DNA of 9,071 nt from JAABYT01 sp041581935 (GTDB lineage: Bacteria; Pseudomonadota; Gammaproteobacteria; HK1), in NCBI GenBank assembly GCA_041581935.1, contig JBFICP010000126.1, positions 1 through 9,071 on the forward strand. Reading direction: 5' to 3'. Shown here one piece after another: positions 1 through 6,312 of this stretch. How positions within the stretch are numbered: the stretch's first letter is position 1; each line of letters starts with the position of its first letter. Position numbers and translations under genes: made by a program. The notes under the pieces are model-generated. The model was not told the origin of the DNA, ran no database searches, and saw nothing but the letters and a program-made list of their open reading frames with translations.

Positions 1-465
1 ACCGATGCGCGTGCACGCGAGCGCGACCACTGCCACCTCTGGGATCATTGGCATATAGATGCAGACCCGGTCGCCCTTCTTGACGCCTTTCGATTTGAGC
101 ACGTTGGCGAACTTGCACACATCGGCGTGCAGCTCGCGGTAAGTCACTTTCCGATTGACGCCGGGCTCGTCACCTTCCCAGATGATCGCAGTCTTGTCGC
201 CGCGCTCGTCGAGATGCCGATCGAGGCAGTTGTAGGAGACGTTGAGCTTACCGCCTTCGAACCACTTGATGCGCACATCGCCCTTGTACGTCCAGTCCCA
301 GACCTTGTCCCACTTCTTGAACCAGTGCACGTGGCTCTCAGCCATCTCGGACCAAAACCCTTCGGGATCATCGAGGGAGCGCCGATACATGGACTGGTAG
401 TCGTCTTCGCCGATCAGGGCCCGTTCGGCGGCATGCGGAAGCACTTCATAGACGTTGACGGACAT
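1..465 (-). CDS. acs: acetyl-CoA synthetase, N-terminal part (cut by window edge)
   Basis: This enzyme activates acetate with ATP and CoA to acetyl-CoA in the cytoplasm. The visible 155 codons start at ATG 463-465 and run off the left edge with no stop, so about a quarter of the usual roughly 650-residue protein is present. Seen directly: the stretches HWFKKWDKVWDW, KWFEGGKLNVSYNCLDRHL, RGDKTAIIWEGDEPG, VTYRELHADVCKFANVL and GDRVCIYMPMIPE. These are the hallmark order of the AMP-forming acetyl-CoA synthetase N-terminal domain. A GAGGAG ribosome binding site sits about seven bases before the ATG, which fixes the start. A weak promoter candidate lies at 604-633. The catalytic P-loop and C-terminal domain lie outside the window, so a closely related propionyl-CoA synthetase is not fully excluded, but the KWFEGGKLNVSYNCLDRH block fits acetyl-CoA synthetase best. 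Acetyl-CoA supply fits the PHA genes nearby. Confidence 0.93.
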   Translation of the reverse strand, partial: MSVNVYEVLPHAAERALIGEDDYQSMYRRSLDDPEGFWSEMAESHVHWFKKWDKVWDWTYKGDVRIKWFEGGKLNVSYNCLDRHLDERGDKTAIIWEGDEPGVNRKVTYRELHADVCKFANVLKSKGVKKGDRVCIYMPMIPEVAVVALACTRIG

Positions 466-603
466 GGCTTGCTCCTCGTTTTCGCACCGGTCTTTTCGCC
501 GGAGTCGTTGGGTTTCCCGACATCGGGGACGAGTGAAATCAACCGCTTGACAGCGTCATCGACACATCTCGGGGCATGTGCGCAGGGCTGTCGTGCGCTT
601 CGT

Positions 604-633
604 AACATAGCAAGATCGCCGCCGCGAACTCAA
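604..633 (-). promoter_or_regulatory. candidate sigma-70 promoter for acs
   Basis: On the minus strand, TTGAGT (628-633) and TATGTT (604-609) are separated by 18 bases and lie about 140 bases upstream of the acs ATG. The match is partial and rests on inspection only. The rest of the 466-717 gap holds no convincing gene and only short GC-rich inverted repeats without a T-run, so no clear terminator for the upstream reductase gene is visible. Confidence 0.3.
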
Positions 634-717
634 TGGCCGGACCGACTGGGAGTGGGCGCGTTGGCGCACGATCAATCGCCAAATCCGCGCGTGCCCCGGT
701 GGCTCGCCACGATTCGC

Positions 718-1932
718 TCAGCCGAGATCCTTGAGCGCCACGCTGGAGTCGGCCAGCGCCTCGACGGGGATGCGCGCGCGTTTTTCGACCAGCGCACGGC
801 ATGCCAGATGGTCCCGCATCGCGTTGATGGAATCGGCCGCGATGAGCACGCCGTCTTTCATATAGAACACCGTGAAGCTTCGCGAGTCCGGATCTCCTCG
901 GATTACCGTCTCATCGAAGCCCTGGGAAATCCCTGCGATTTGCAGCTTGATGTCGAACTGATCCGACCAGAACCAGGGAACCTCGTCATAGACGGTGCGT
1001 TTGCCGCACAAATTGGCCGCAACGACCTTCGCCTGGGCCATGGCATTGTGCACCGACTCGAGCCGCATGCGGCGCGCGTACAGTGCGCTAGGATGGTTGG
1101 TGCAATCACCGGCCGAATAGATATTCTCGTCCTCGGTTTGTCCGAACTCGTCGACGAGAATTCCGTCGCCGGTGGCGAGGCCAGCCTCGGCGGCGAGCTC
1201 GACGTTGGGCACGACGCCAACCCCGATGACCACGGAGTCCGCGTCCAATGTATCGCCGCCTTCGAGGTTGATGCGTGCGACGCGATCGTTTCCTTCGAAT
1301 GCCACGACGCGCGCCCCGGTCCGCACGTCGACGCCGGCCTCGCTGTGCAGACGTCGGTAGAACTCCGAGATCACCTCCGCGACCACTCGATTCATGAGCC
1401 GTGACTCCATCTCCAGCACCGTGACGGACACTCCCTTCGCGACCGCAACCGCCGCCAGCTCGAGCCCGATATAGCCGCCCCCCACGACCGTCAGACGTGC
1501 GCCAGGCCGGAAGCTCGAACGGATTGCCCCGGCGTGGCCGAGGTCGCGCAGATAGCTGATGCCCGCGAGATTAATCCCCGGGACCGGGAGCTCCCGCGGC
1601 CGGGCGCCGGTAGCCAGGACCAGCTTGTCGTAGCCCAGGCGCGCCCCGTTCTCTTGCTCGACGCTGCATTCGGCGCGGTCAATGGCGGTGACGCGCGTGC
1701 TCAGCAGCAACTCGACGTTAGCGCTTTCGTAGAACTCCGCCGGCCGCAGGTGGACCCTGTCGAGCTCGACCTCACCGGCAACGTACTGCTTGGACAGCGG
1801 TGGGCGCTGATAGGGCACGTGGGGCTCGTCGCCGATGACGACCACGGATCCCTCGAAACCTTCGGCCCGGAGCCGCGCGGCCAGCTGGCCGCCACAATGT
1901 CCGGCGCCGACGATGATGAACTTCTCGCTCAT
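718..1932 (-). CDS. FAD-dependent NAD(P)H:ferredoxin/rubredoxin reductase
   Basis: A 404-residue flavoprotein of the putidaredoxin reductase / BphA4 / rubredoxin reductase family. Such enzymes pass electrons from NAD(P)H through FAD to a small iron-sulfur protein, which feeds an oxygenase or P450. Seen directly: FAD-binding IIVGAGHCGGQ at residues 6-16, PYQRPPLSKQY at 40-50, LATGARPR at 106-113, the second Rossmann motif VVGGGYIGLELA at 149-160, the FAD-contacting IYSAGDC at 271-277, and the family-typical VPWFWSDQFDIKLQIAG at 318-334. Length is normal for the family. The start is ATG 1930-1932, with no strong Shine-Dalgarno sequence before it. No ferredoxin, oxygenase or P450 gene is next to it, so the partner is unknown. 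It is transcribed away from the PHA synthase gene, sharing the 1933-2103 gap, and points toward acs. Family call is firm; electron acceptor and pathway are open. Confidence 0.9.
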   Translation of the reverse strand: MSEKFIIVGAGHCGGQLAARLRAEGFEGSVVVIGDEPHVPYQRPPLSKQYVAGEVELDRVHLRPAEFYESANVELLLSTRVTAIDRAECSVEQENGARLGYDKLVLATGARPRELPVPGINLAGISYLRDLGHAGAIRSSFRPGARLTVVGGGYIGLELAAVAVAKGVSVTVLEMESRLMNRVVAEVISEFYRRLHSEAGVDVRTGARVVAFEGNDRVARINLEGGDTLDADSVVIGVGVVPNVELAAEAGLATGDGILVDEFGQTEDENIYSAGDCTNHPSALYARRMRLESVHNAMAQAKVVAANLCGKRTVYDEVPWFWSDQFDIKLQIAGISQGFDETVIRGDPDSRSFTVFYMKDGVLIAADSINAMRDHLACRALVEKRARIPVEALADSSVALKDLG

Positions 1933-1941
1933 GGGGTTCGA

Positions 1942-1969
1942 TTGTCGTGATGCGGCTTGCGGGTATTTT
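1942..1969 (+). promoter_or_regulatory. candidate promoter for the PHA synthase gene
   Basis: TTGTCG (1942-1947) and TATTTT (1964-1969) are spaced by 16 bases in the 171-base gap between the divergent reductase and synthase genes. A second AT-rich box, TATATT at 1983-1988, could instead be a -10 element, but no good -35 sits at the right distance. The leader would be about 130 bases. No clear promoter for the divergent reductase was found in the same gap. Confidence 0.3.
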
Positions 1970-2103
1970 CGCGCGCCAAGGGTATATTACCGGCAACGGA
2001 TTGGATACGGCCGCGGGCATTCACCGACGCTGGAAGCAGCCCCTGGGCCGGATGCAGCATTGGCGCCGATCCCCGGTATCGCCGAATCAGGACTCTCGAA
2101 GGT

Positions 2104-3963
2104 ATGGGCGAGCGCGACGACGATCACGAGACGCGAGACGCACACCAGCAGGTGTCGTTTTGGACGGAGTGGTTCGAGCGCTATGCGCCTGTTCGCAAGT
2201 CCACCGAGGTGAAGTGGCGCAATCTCGGCGAGGGCTGGCCCGACGCGGTCGAGAGCTGGTGGACGGCCGTCGGCAAGCACTCCCCCGTGGATGGCAGGCA
2301 GGCACTGCGCCAGTGTGTCGATCAGGGCAAGGCATTTTTCGCGCTTGCCGACGGCGTGACCCGCAGCGCCGAGGGCCGGATGGTGGACGCCGCGGCGGTT
2401 TCCCGCCCCGACGTCCTGTGGCGGCTGCCGCTGGAAATCTGGGAGCAGGCAACGGCCGATGCGCTCGCGTCACGTACCGGCGACGCCGATGGCCGGATGC
2501 CGGACTCGGCGCGAGCCTATCGGCAGGCGCTCGCCGATTACATGGGTATGCTCCAGGGGGTCGGAGCCGACACTTTGAAGGGCGTATCGGAATCCTGGCG
2601 GGCACGCCGCGATGCCGCCGGCGCCGAAGCCGGGCTTCGCGAACTCTTCGATGCGTGCGTGGACATCGGCGAGCAACGCTACCACGAGCTGGTCTCGAGC
2701 GATGCATTCGCAGAGACCGGAGGACGTCTGATAAATACGTTCGTGAGCCTGGTTGGCGAGATGCGTAACGCGGCCGATGGCGCGCACGCCAGCAACTCGC
2801 AATCGAAGGGCGTACGGCGAGCGACGCGAGCACCGCCACGCGACGCGCCCGCGACCTCCGATCCCACGAAATTCATGGCGAGCCTGGGCATCGATCCCGG
2901 ACAGACCCTGGCCGAGCTGCGCGCATTCGGTGACAAGCTGAACATGGCCGTGGAGACCCTTCAGGACATCGGACCCATCGACGTTGGCACGAGCCCCAGG
3001 GAAGCGGTGCTTCGCGACGGAAAGCTCACCCTTTACCATTACCACCCGACCGCCGGGGCGTCGAACCCGGTACCCGTGCTGATCGTCTACGCGCTGGCGA
3101 ATCGCCCCTACATGATGGATCTGGAACCACGACGGTCGCTAGTTCGCGGGCTTCTGGACGCCGGACTGGACGTGTATATGGTCGATTGGGGCTATCCGGA
3201 CCAGACCGACCGCGAGCGCGATCTGGCCGACCACGTGATCGAGCGCCTGGGAAAGTGCGTACAGACCGTTTGTGACCGACACGCCGTCGAGCGTATATCG
3301 CTCCTCGGCGTCTGTCAGGGCGGAACCTTCAGTCTCTGCTATAGCGCGCTCTTTCCGGAGCGGGTTCGCAATCTAGTGCTCATGGTGACGCCGGTGGACT
3401 TCCACACGCCGGACAACCTGCTGACTGCATGGCTACGCCATGTGGACGTGGATCGCATGGTCGATGTGCTGGGCAACATTCCGGGAACATTGCTCAATTG
3501 GGCGTTCGTATCCATGAAACCACTCAAGCTGACCGGGCAGAAGTACCTGGACATGCTCGATGTGGCCGACGACGAGGACAAAGTCAGGACTTTTCTGCGC
3601 ATGGAGAAGTGGATACAAGATAGCCCGGACCAGGCCGGCGAATGCTTTCGTGAGTTCGTGAGAGATCTGATTCAACACAACAAGCTCGTTGAAGGTAAGT
3701 TGCGCATTGGCGACCGTGATGTCGATTTGCGTGCTATCACCATGCCTGTCCTCAACATATATGCCGCTCACGACCACATCGTGCCGCCGGCGGCTAGCCT
3801 GGCGCTCGCAAAGCATGTCACGACTACCGATTACTCAACCTGCGAGTTCGAAGGGGGGCATATCGGCATCTACGTGAGCGCGAGAGCGCAGCAGAAAGTA
3901 CCTCGCGAAATCGCCGATTGGCTGCACGCGCGCAGCCAATCCGAACGGAAGCAGTCCCAATAA
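2104..3963 (+). CDS. phaC: class III PHA synthase, PhaE-PhaC fusion
   Basis: This 619-residue protein polymerises (R)-3-hydroxyacyl-CoA into PHA at the granule surface. Residues about 19-220 look like the class III accessory subunit PhaE: FWTEWFERY at 19-27, KAFFALADG, then the PhaE-like block ELFDACVDIGEQRYHEL (180-196) and GRLINTFVSLVGEM (207-220). A low-complexity linker (about 224-252) follows. Residues about 256-619 are a complete class III PhaC: YALANRPYMMDL, DWGYPDQTDRE, lipase-like box GVCQGG with Cys404, VTPVDFHTPDNLL, GNIPGTLLNW, LTGQKY, FLRMEKWIQDSPDQAGE, catalytic Asp557 in AHDHIVPP and His586 in EGGHIGIYVS. Cys-Asp and Cys-His distances (153 and 182) equal those recalled for Allochromatium PhaC (C149, D302, H331). 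Normally PhaC and PhaE are separate genes. The frame is open throughout. ATG 2104 was chosen because PhaE starts near the FW motif; an in-frame ATG at 1957 would overlap the promoter. The ribosome site (AGGA, or GAAGG very close) is mediocre. The NYN gene follows 67 bases downstream. Confidence 0.93.
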   Translation: MGERDDDHETRDAHQQVSFWTEWFERYAPVRKSTEVKWRNLGEGWPDAVESWWTAVGKHSPVDGRQALRQCVDQGKAFFALADGVTRSAEGRMVDAAAVSRPDVLWRLPLEIWEQATADALASRTGDADGRMPDSARAYRQALADYMGMLQGVGADTLKGVSESWRARRDAAGAEAGLRELFDACVDIGEQRYHELVSSDAFAETGGRLINTFVSLVGEMRNAADGAHASNSQSKGVRRATRAPPRDAPATSDPTKFMASLGIDPGQTLAELRAFGDKLNMAVETLQDIGPIDVGTSPREAVLRDGKLTLYHYHPTAGASNPVPVLIVYALANRPYMMDLEPRRSLVRGLLDAGLDVYMVDWGYPDQTDRERDLADHVIERLGKCVQTVCDRHAVERISLLGVCQGGTFSLCYSALFPERVRNLVLMVTPVDFHTPDNLLTAWLRHVDVDRMVDVLGNIPGTLLNWAFVSMKPLKLTGQKYLDMLDVADDEDKVRTFLRMEKWIQDSPDQAGECFREFVRDLIQHNKLVEGKLRIGDRDVDLRAITMPVLNIYAAHDHIVPPAASLALAKHVTTTDYSTCEFEGGHIGIYVSARAQQKVPREIADWLHARSQSERKQSQ

Positions 3964-3974
3964 CGATCGCCATT

Positions 3975-3980
3975 AGGAGG
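3975..3980 (+). promoter_or_regulatory. orphan AGGAGG Shine-Dalgarno-like site
   Basis: A perfect AGGAGG lies 12 bases after the PHA synthase stop codon, but no ATG, GTG or TTG opens a frame at usable distance. The next gene starts at GTG 4031, about 50 bases on. It may be a relic of an earlier start, an unusual start (no in-frame ATG, GTG or TTG exists between the stop at 3974-3976 and 4031), or chance. No terminator is seen in 3964-4030, so readthrough from the synthase gene is likely. Confidence 0.3.
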
Positions 3981-4030
3981 CAGGTCGACTAGGATTAGCC
4001 AATCTCAACCTGAAAAGGCCGAATATCAAA

Positions 4031-4792
4031 GTGTCGGACGAACCACTAATTGCCGTTTTCGTCGATTTCGAAAATCTCGCTCTCGGCGTGCGTGACATGG
4101 GGAGTGAGGAATTCCGGATCGAGCTCGTGTTGAAACGGCTGCTGCAAAAAGGCCGAATCGTTTTCAAACGGGCATACTGTGACTGGAGCAATTACCGCAG
4201 AACGGTACGCGAGTTTCATGCGCACGGAATCGAGATGGTTGACATTCCGCGCAGCAAGGTCAGCGGCAAGAACAGCGCAGACATTCACATGGTCGTCGAC
4301 GCCATGGATTTGTGCTACTCGAAGCACCACATCGATTTCTTTGCCCTGCTTTCCGGCGACAGCGACTTCTCGCCGCTGGTGTCGAAGCTCAAGGAAAACG
4401 AGAAACGCGTCATCGGCTGCGGTGTGAAGAGCTCGACCTCCGACTTGCTGATCGCCAACTGCGATGAATTTATCTACTACGACGATCTGGTCGTTGCGGC
4501 CAAAAAACGCCGGCCGTTGAAAAAGAAAGGCAAGAAGACCACCGACAGGAAACAGGAAGCGGCCGAGCGCGTGCTCGAGATCGTGCGCTCGCTCGAAGGT
4601 GACTACGATCCGCTGTGGGGCTCGCTGGTGAAACAAACCATGCGCCGCATGTACCCCGGGTTCAACGAGACCTACTACGGGTATCGCTCGTTCTCGGACA
4701 TGCTGGAAGCGATCGCCGATATGGGGCTTCTCAAGCTCGACCACGACCAGGAGCGCGGCAACTACAAGGTGAGTCTCGCCCCGGCCGAGTGA
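4031..4792 (+). CDS. NYN-domain putative ribonuclease with C-terminal OST-HTH/LOTUS-like domain
   Basis: A 253-residue cytoplasmic protein. The N-terminal half is a NYN/PIN-like nuclease domain (LabA/DUF88 family): AVFVDFEN with Asp12 at 8-15, GKNSADIHMVVDAMD with Asp84 and Asp90, and LLSGDSDFSPLV with Asp110 and Asp112. These acidic residues are the expected metal-binding set, so nuclease activity is plausible. Residues about 157-172 form a Lys/Arg-rich linker (KKRRPLKKKGKK). Residues about 176-250 (ERVLEIVRSLEG ... MRRMYPGFN ... FSDMLEAIADMGLLKL) fit an OST-HTH/LOTUS winged-helix fold, thought to bind RNA. The start is GTG 4031-4033; an AAAAGG sits about 12 bases before it, further away than usual, and no in-frame ATG lies upstream. 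It follows the PHA synthase gene by 67 bases with no terminator, so co-transcription is likely. Its RNA target is unknown and any link to PHA is inference. Confidence 0.88.
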   Translation: MSDEPLIAVFVDFENLALGVRDMGSEEFRIELVLKRLLQKGRIVFKRAYCDWSNYRRTVREFHAHGIEMVDIPRSKVSGKNSADIHMVVDAMDLCYSKHHIDFFALLSGDSDFSPLVSKLKENEKRVIGCGVKSSTSDLLIANCDEFIYYDDLVVAAKKRRPLKKKGKKTTDRKQEAAERVLEIVRSLEGDYDPLWGSLVKQTMRRMYPGFNETYYGYRSFSDMLEAIADMGLLKLDHDQERGNYKVSLAPAE

Positions 4793-4841
4793 AGCGCGTC
4801 AACGGCGCTCGCTCTCGAAATGGCCTGCCGTTCGCTCAAAC

Positions 4842-4876
4842 AAAAAACCCCGGGACACCGCATGGGTGCCCCGGGG
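4842..4876 (-). terminator. intrinsic terminator of the phasin gene
   Basis: A 12-base-pair stem with one mismatch (arms 4848-4859 and 4865-4876) and a 5-base loop is followed, on the minus strand, by TTTTTTG. It sits 24 bases beyond the phaP stop. The T-run is only on the minus side, so it is a one-way terminator for phaP. The convergent NYN gene has no equal signal of its own. Confidence 0.9.
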
Positions 4877-4899
4877 CCGCTACCAGATCCTTGGCGGAC

Positions 4900-5265
4900 T
4901 CAGGCGGCTTTCCCTGCTCCGTTTCCGAAGGGGGCGCCGGCGGCCTTCATGCCGTCCTGGGCCCAATCCGTGAGCTCGGTCTTGATCTCGCCGAAAACCT
5001 CGGCAGCCTTCTTGGCATGCTCGACGAACTTCTCGTTCATTTCGTTGGTGAGCTGAGCCTGGCCCTTGACCGCGGCCTGGATGTCCTTGCTCTCACCCAT
5101 CAGCTTCATCTGCTTGACGCCGGTCTCCAGATAGTCGCTGGTAGCCTCCATCTGGCACCGTGCGAGCTTCTCGAGCGTACGCATGTTGATGTCGCCGAGG
5201 CGCTTGGCGGACTCGATGGCCGCCTTGTTGAAGGTCTCGATGCTCTTCACAAAATCGTTCTGCAT
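4900..5265 (-). CDS. phaP: phasin (PHA granule-associated protein)
   Basis: A 121-residue, mostly helical amphipathic protein of the Phasin_2 family that coats PHA granules and controls their size and number. Seen directly: the start MQNDFVKSIETFNKAAIESAKRL is typical, followed by helices with heptad-like spacing (NMRTLEKLARCQMEATSDYLE, KFVEHAKKAAEVFGEIKTELTDW) and an Ala/Gly-rich tail. There is no signal peptide or membrane segment. ATG 5263-5265 is chosen over an in-frame ATG 57 bases upstream because GAGAGGGA lies just before it, and the upstream stretch covers the candidate operator and untranslated leader. It has its own TTGACA/TATATT promoter (5334-5362), a candidate PhaR operator (5307-5321) and a strong terminator (4842-4876), so it is probably a single-gene unit, repressed by PhaR until polymer forms. 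Confidence 0.93.
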   Translation of the reverse strand: MQNDFVKSIETFNKAAIESAKRLGDINMRTLEKLARCQMEATSDYLETGVKQMKLMGESKDIQAAVKGQAQLTNEMNEKFVEHAKKAAEVFGEIKTELTDWAQDGMKAAGAPFGNGAGKAA

Positions 5266-5306
5266 GACAGTCCCTCTCTCGAAGTTGTTTACCCGGTTGA
5301 TGCGAA

Positions 5307-5321
5307 TTGTGCACCGCAACA
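5307..5321 (-). promoter_or_regulatory. candidate PhaR operator upstream of phaP
   Basis: On the minus strand this reads TGTTGC-GGT-GCACAA, starting 12 bases after the -10 box and so overlapping or just downstream of the expected start of transcription. The core TGC-N3-GCA is a perfect dyad and the left half equals that of the phaB site. A further TGC/GCA cluster, including CTGCAG, fills the space up to the -10 box. PhaR proteins are known to bind TGC-rich dyads; the assignment here is inferred. Confidence 0.5.
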
Positions 5322-5333
5322 ATGCTGCAGTGC

Positions 5334-5362
5334 AATATAGGGCTCCCGGAGGAACATGTCAA
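5334..5362 (-). promoter_or_regulatory. sigma-70 promoter of phaP
   Basis: TTGACA (minus strand, 5357-5362), a 17-base spacer, then TATATT (5334-5339). The -35 box is a perfect match to consensus and the -10 differs at one base. The predicted leader is about 60 bases. Such a strong promoter fits phasin, one of the most abundant proteins in PHA-storing cells, and explains why a repressor site is needed. Confidence 0.8.
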
Positions 5363-5413
5363 GGGGTGCGAAGCGGAGAGAACGCCGCCCGCCGGGCCGG
5401 CCCGCGCCGCGCC

Positions 5414-6154
5414 TCAGTGCATGTGATGGCCGCCATTGACGCTGAAATTGGCTCCGGTGACGTAGGAGGCCTCCTCTGAGGCGAGAAACCCGACCACCGC
5501 GCCGATCTCGCTGGTCTTGCCGAAGCGCCCGAGGGGGATTTGCTCGCGAATCTGCTCGCGGATGTGCTCGGGCACCGCCTGCACCATGCGCGTCTCCATG
5601 TAGCCCGGTGACACAGTGTTCACGGTAACGCCCTTGCGCGCCACCTCCTGGGCCAGCGCCATGGTGAAGCCGTGCATGCCCGCCTTGGCCGCCGAGTAGT
5701 TGGTCTGCCCGAACTGCCCCTTCTCGCCGTTCAGCGAGGAAATATTGATGATGCGCCCGAAGCCCCGCTGGGTCATGCCGTCCACCACGTGGCGGGTGAT
5801 GTTGAACACGCTGTCCAGATTGGTGCTGAGCACCTCGCTCCACATGTCCGGATCCATGTTCGCGAGCCTCGAATCCCGGGTAATTCCGGCGCAGTTGACC
5901 AGGATATCCACCGGCCCCACGGAGCGCTCGATTTCGCTTACGGTAGCCGCGCAGGAATCGAAGCAGGTCACGTCGCCCTGCACCAGGATTAGTTCGTGAC
6001 CGGCTTCGCGCAAACGTGCCTGCCAGTCGCCGGCGCCGTTGCTCACATCGATATCCATGGCCACGACCCGACAATTCTGGCTAGCCAGGCGCTCACAGAT
6101 GGCCCTGCCGAGCTCTCCTGCACCGCCGGTCACCAGTGCCACTCGTTTCGTCAT
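5414..6154 (-). CDS. phaB: acetoacetyl-CoA reductase PhaB (SDR family)
   Basis: A 246-residue short-chain dehydrogenase that reduces acetoacetyl-CoA to (R)-3-hydroxybutyryl-CoA, the monomer for the synthase. Seen directly: LVTGGAGELG (7-16), NCAGITRDS (87-95), Asn112, ISSLNGEKGQFGQTNYSAAK with Ser140, Tyr153 and Lys157 (the catalytic set), VNTVSPGYMETRMV, and the PhaB-like C-terminal YVTGANFSVNGGHHM. The QFGQTNY loop and this tail favour PhaB over FabG. Two oddities: the TGxxxGxG nucleotide loop has Glu14 where Gly is usual, and strand 2 ends in AMDID (Asp34, Asp36), as in NADH-preferring relatives. ATG 6152-6154 has AAGGGGAGA just upstream. Its own promoter lies at 6313-6341 with an operator at 6288-6302, giving a leader of about 150 bases. 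A GC-rich palindrome after the stop (5391-5402) lacks a T-run, so readthrough into phaP is possible. Confidence 0.93.
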   Translation of the reverse strand: MTKRVALVTGGAGELGRAICERLASQNCRVVAMDIDVSNGAGDWQARLREAGHELILVQGDVTCFDSCAATVSEIERSVGPVDILVNCAGITRDSRLANMDPDMWSEVLSTNLDSVFNITRHVVDGMTQRGFGRIINISSLNGEKGQFGQTNYSAAKAGMHGFTMALAQEVARKGVTVNTVSPGYMETRMVQAVPEHIREQIREQIPLGRFGKTSEIGAVVGFLASEEASYVTGANFSVNGGHHMH

Positions 6155-6287
6155 AGCTCTCCCCTTCGCGATACCCGCAGACGAGCCCCGTCATCGGGGG
6201 GACGCCCGGCAGCGGGACCGGCTGCTATTGAGATCGGCTGCGATGAAACGCCACGCTCCCCTGAGGCGGCGGCCCGCAAAAGACGGA

Positions 6288-6302
6288 TGTTGCAGCGCAA
6301 CA
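6288..6302 (-). promoter_or_regulatory. candidate PhaR operator upstream of phaB
   Basis: A perfect 15-base dyad, TGTTGC-AGC-GCAACA on the plus strand, starting 10 bases after the phaB -10 box, at about the transcription start. The half-site and three-base spacer match the phaP site. The phaR gene lies about 100 bases further upstream. The dyad is seen directly; binding by PhaR is inferred. Confidence 0.6.
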
Positions 6303-6312
6303 CATTGGAAAA

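Noticed and set aside
557..580. TTGACA on the plus strand in the acs-reductase gap
   Set aside because: No -10 box at proper spacing and no plus-strand gene downstream.
127..1404. Long plus-strand open frame of 425 codons
   Set aside because: It lies antisense to acs and the ferredoxin reductase, spans the gap between them, and shows no recognisable domain; it is a GC-rich shadow frame.
1957..2103. N-terminal extension of the synthase by 49 residues from ATG 1957
   Set aside because: The extension is not PhaE-like, overlaps the candidate promoter, and PhaE proteins start close to the FW motif that begins 18 residues after ATG 2104.
2087..2839. Minus-strand open frame of 250 codons
   Set aside because: Antisense to the PhaE part of the synthase, Arg/Pro-rich as expected for a shadow frame in high-GC DNA.
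4046..4744. Minus-strand open frame of 232 codons
   Set aside because: Mirrors the NYN gene, whose catalytic motifs are clear on the plus strand.
5266..5322. Longer phasin start 57 bases upstream
   Set aside because: It would translate through the candidate operator, and the phasin-like sequence and strong ribosome site begin at ATG 5265.
5391..5402. Palindrome CGGGCCGGCCCG as a phaB terminator
   Set aside because: No T-run follows on the minus strand and the region is simply very GC-rich.
5289..6074. Minus-strand open frame of 261 codons overlapping phaB
   Set aside because: Different frame from the clear SDR protein; Gly/Arg-rich with no motif.
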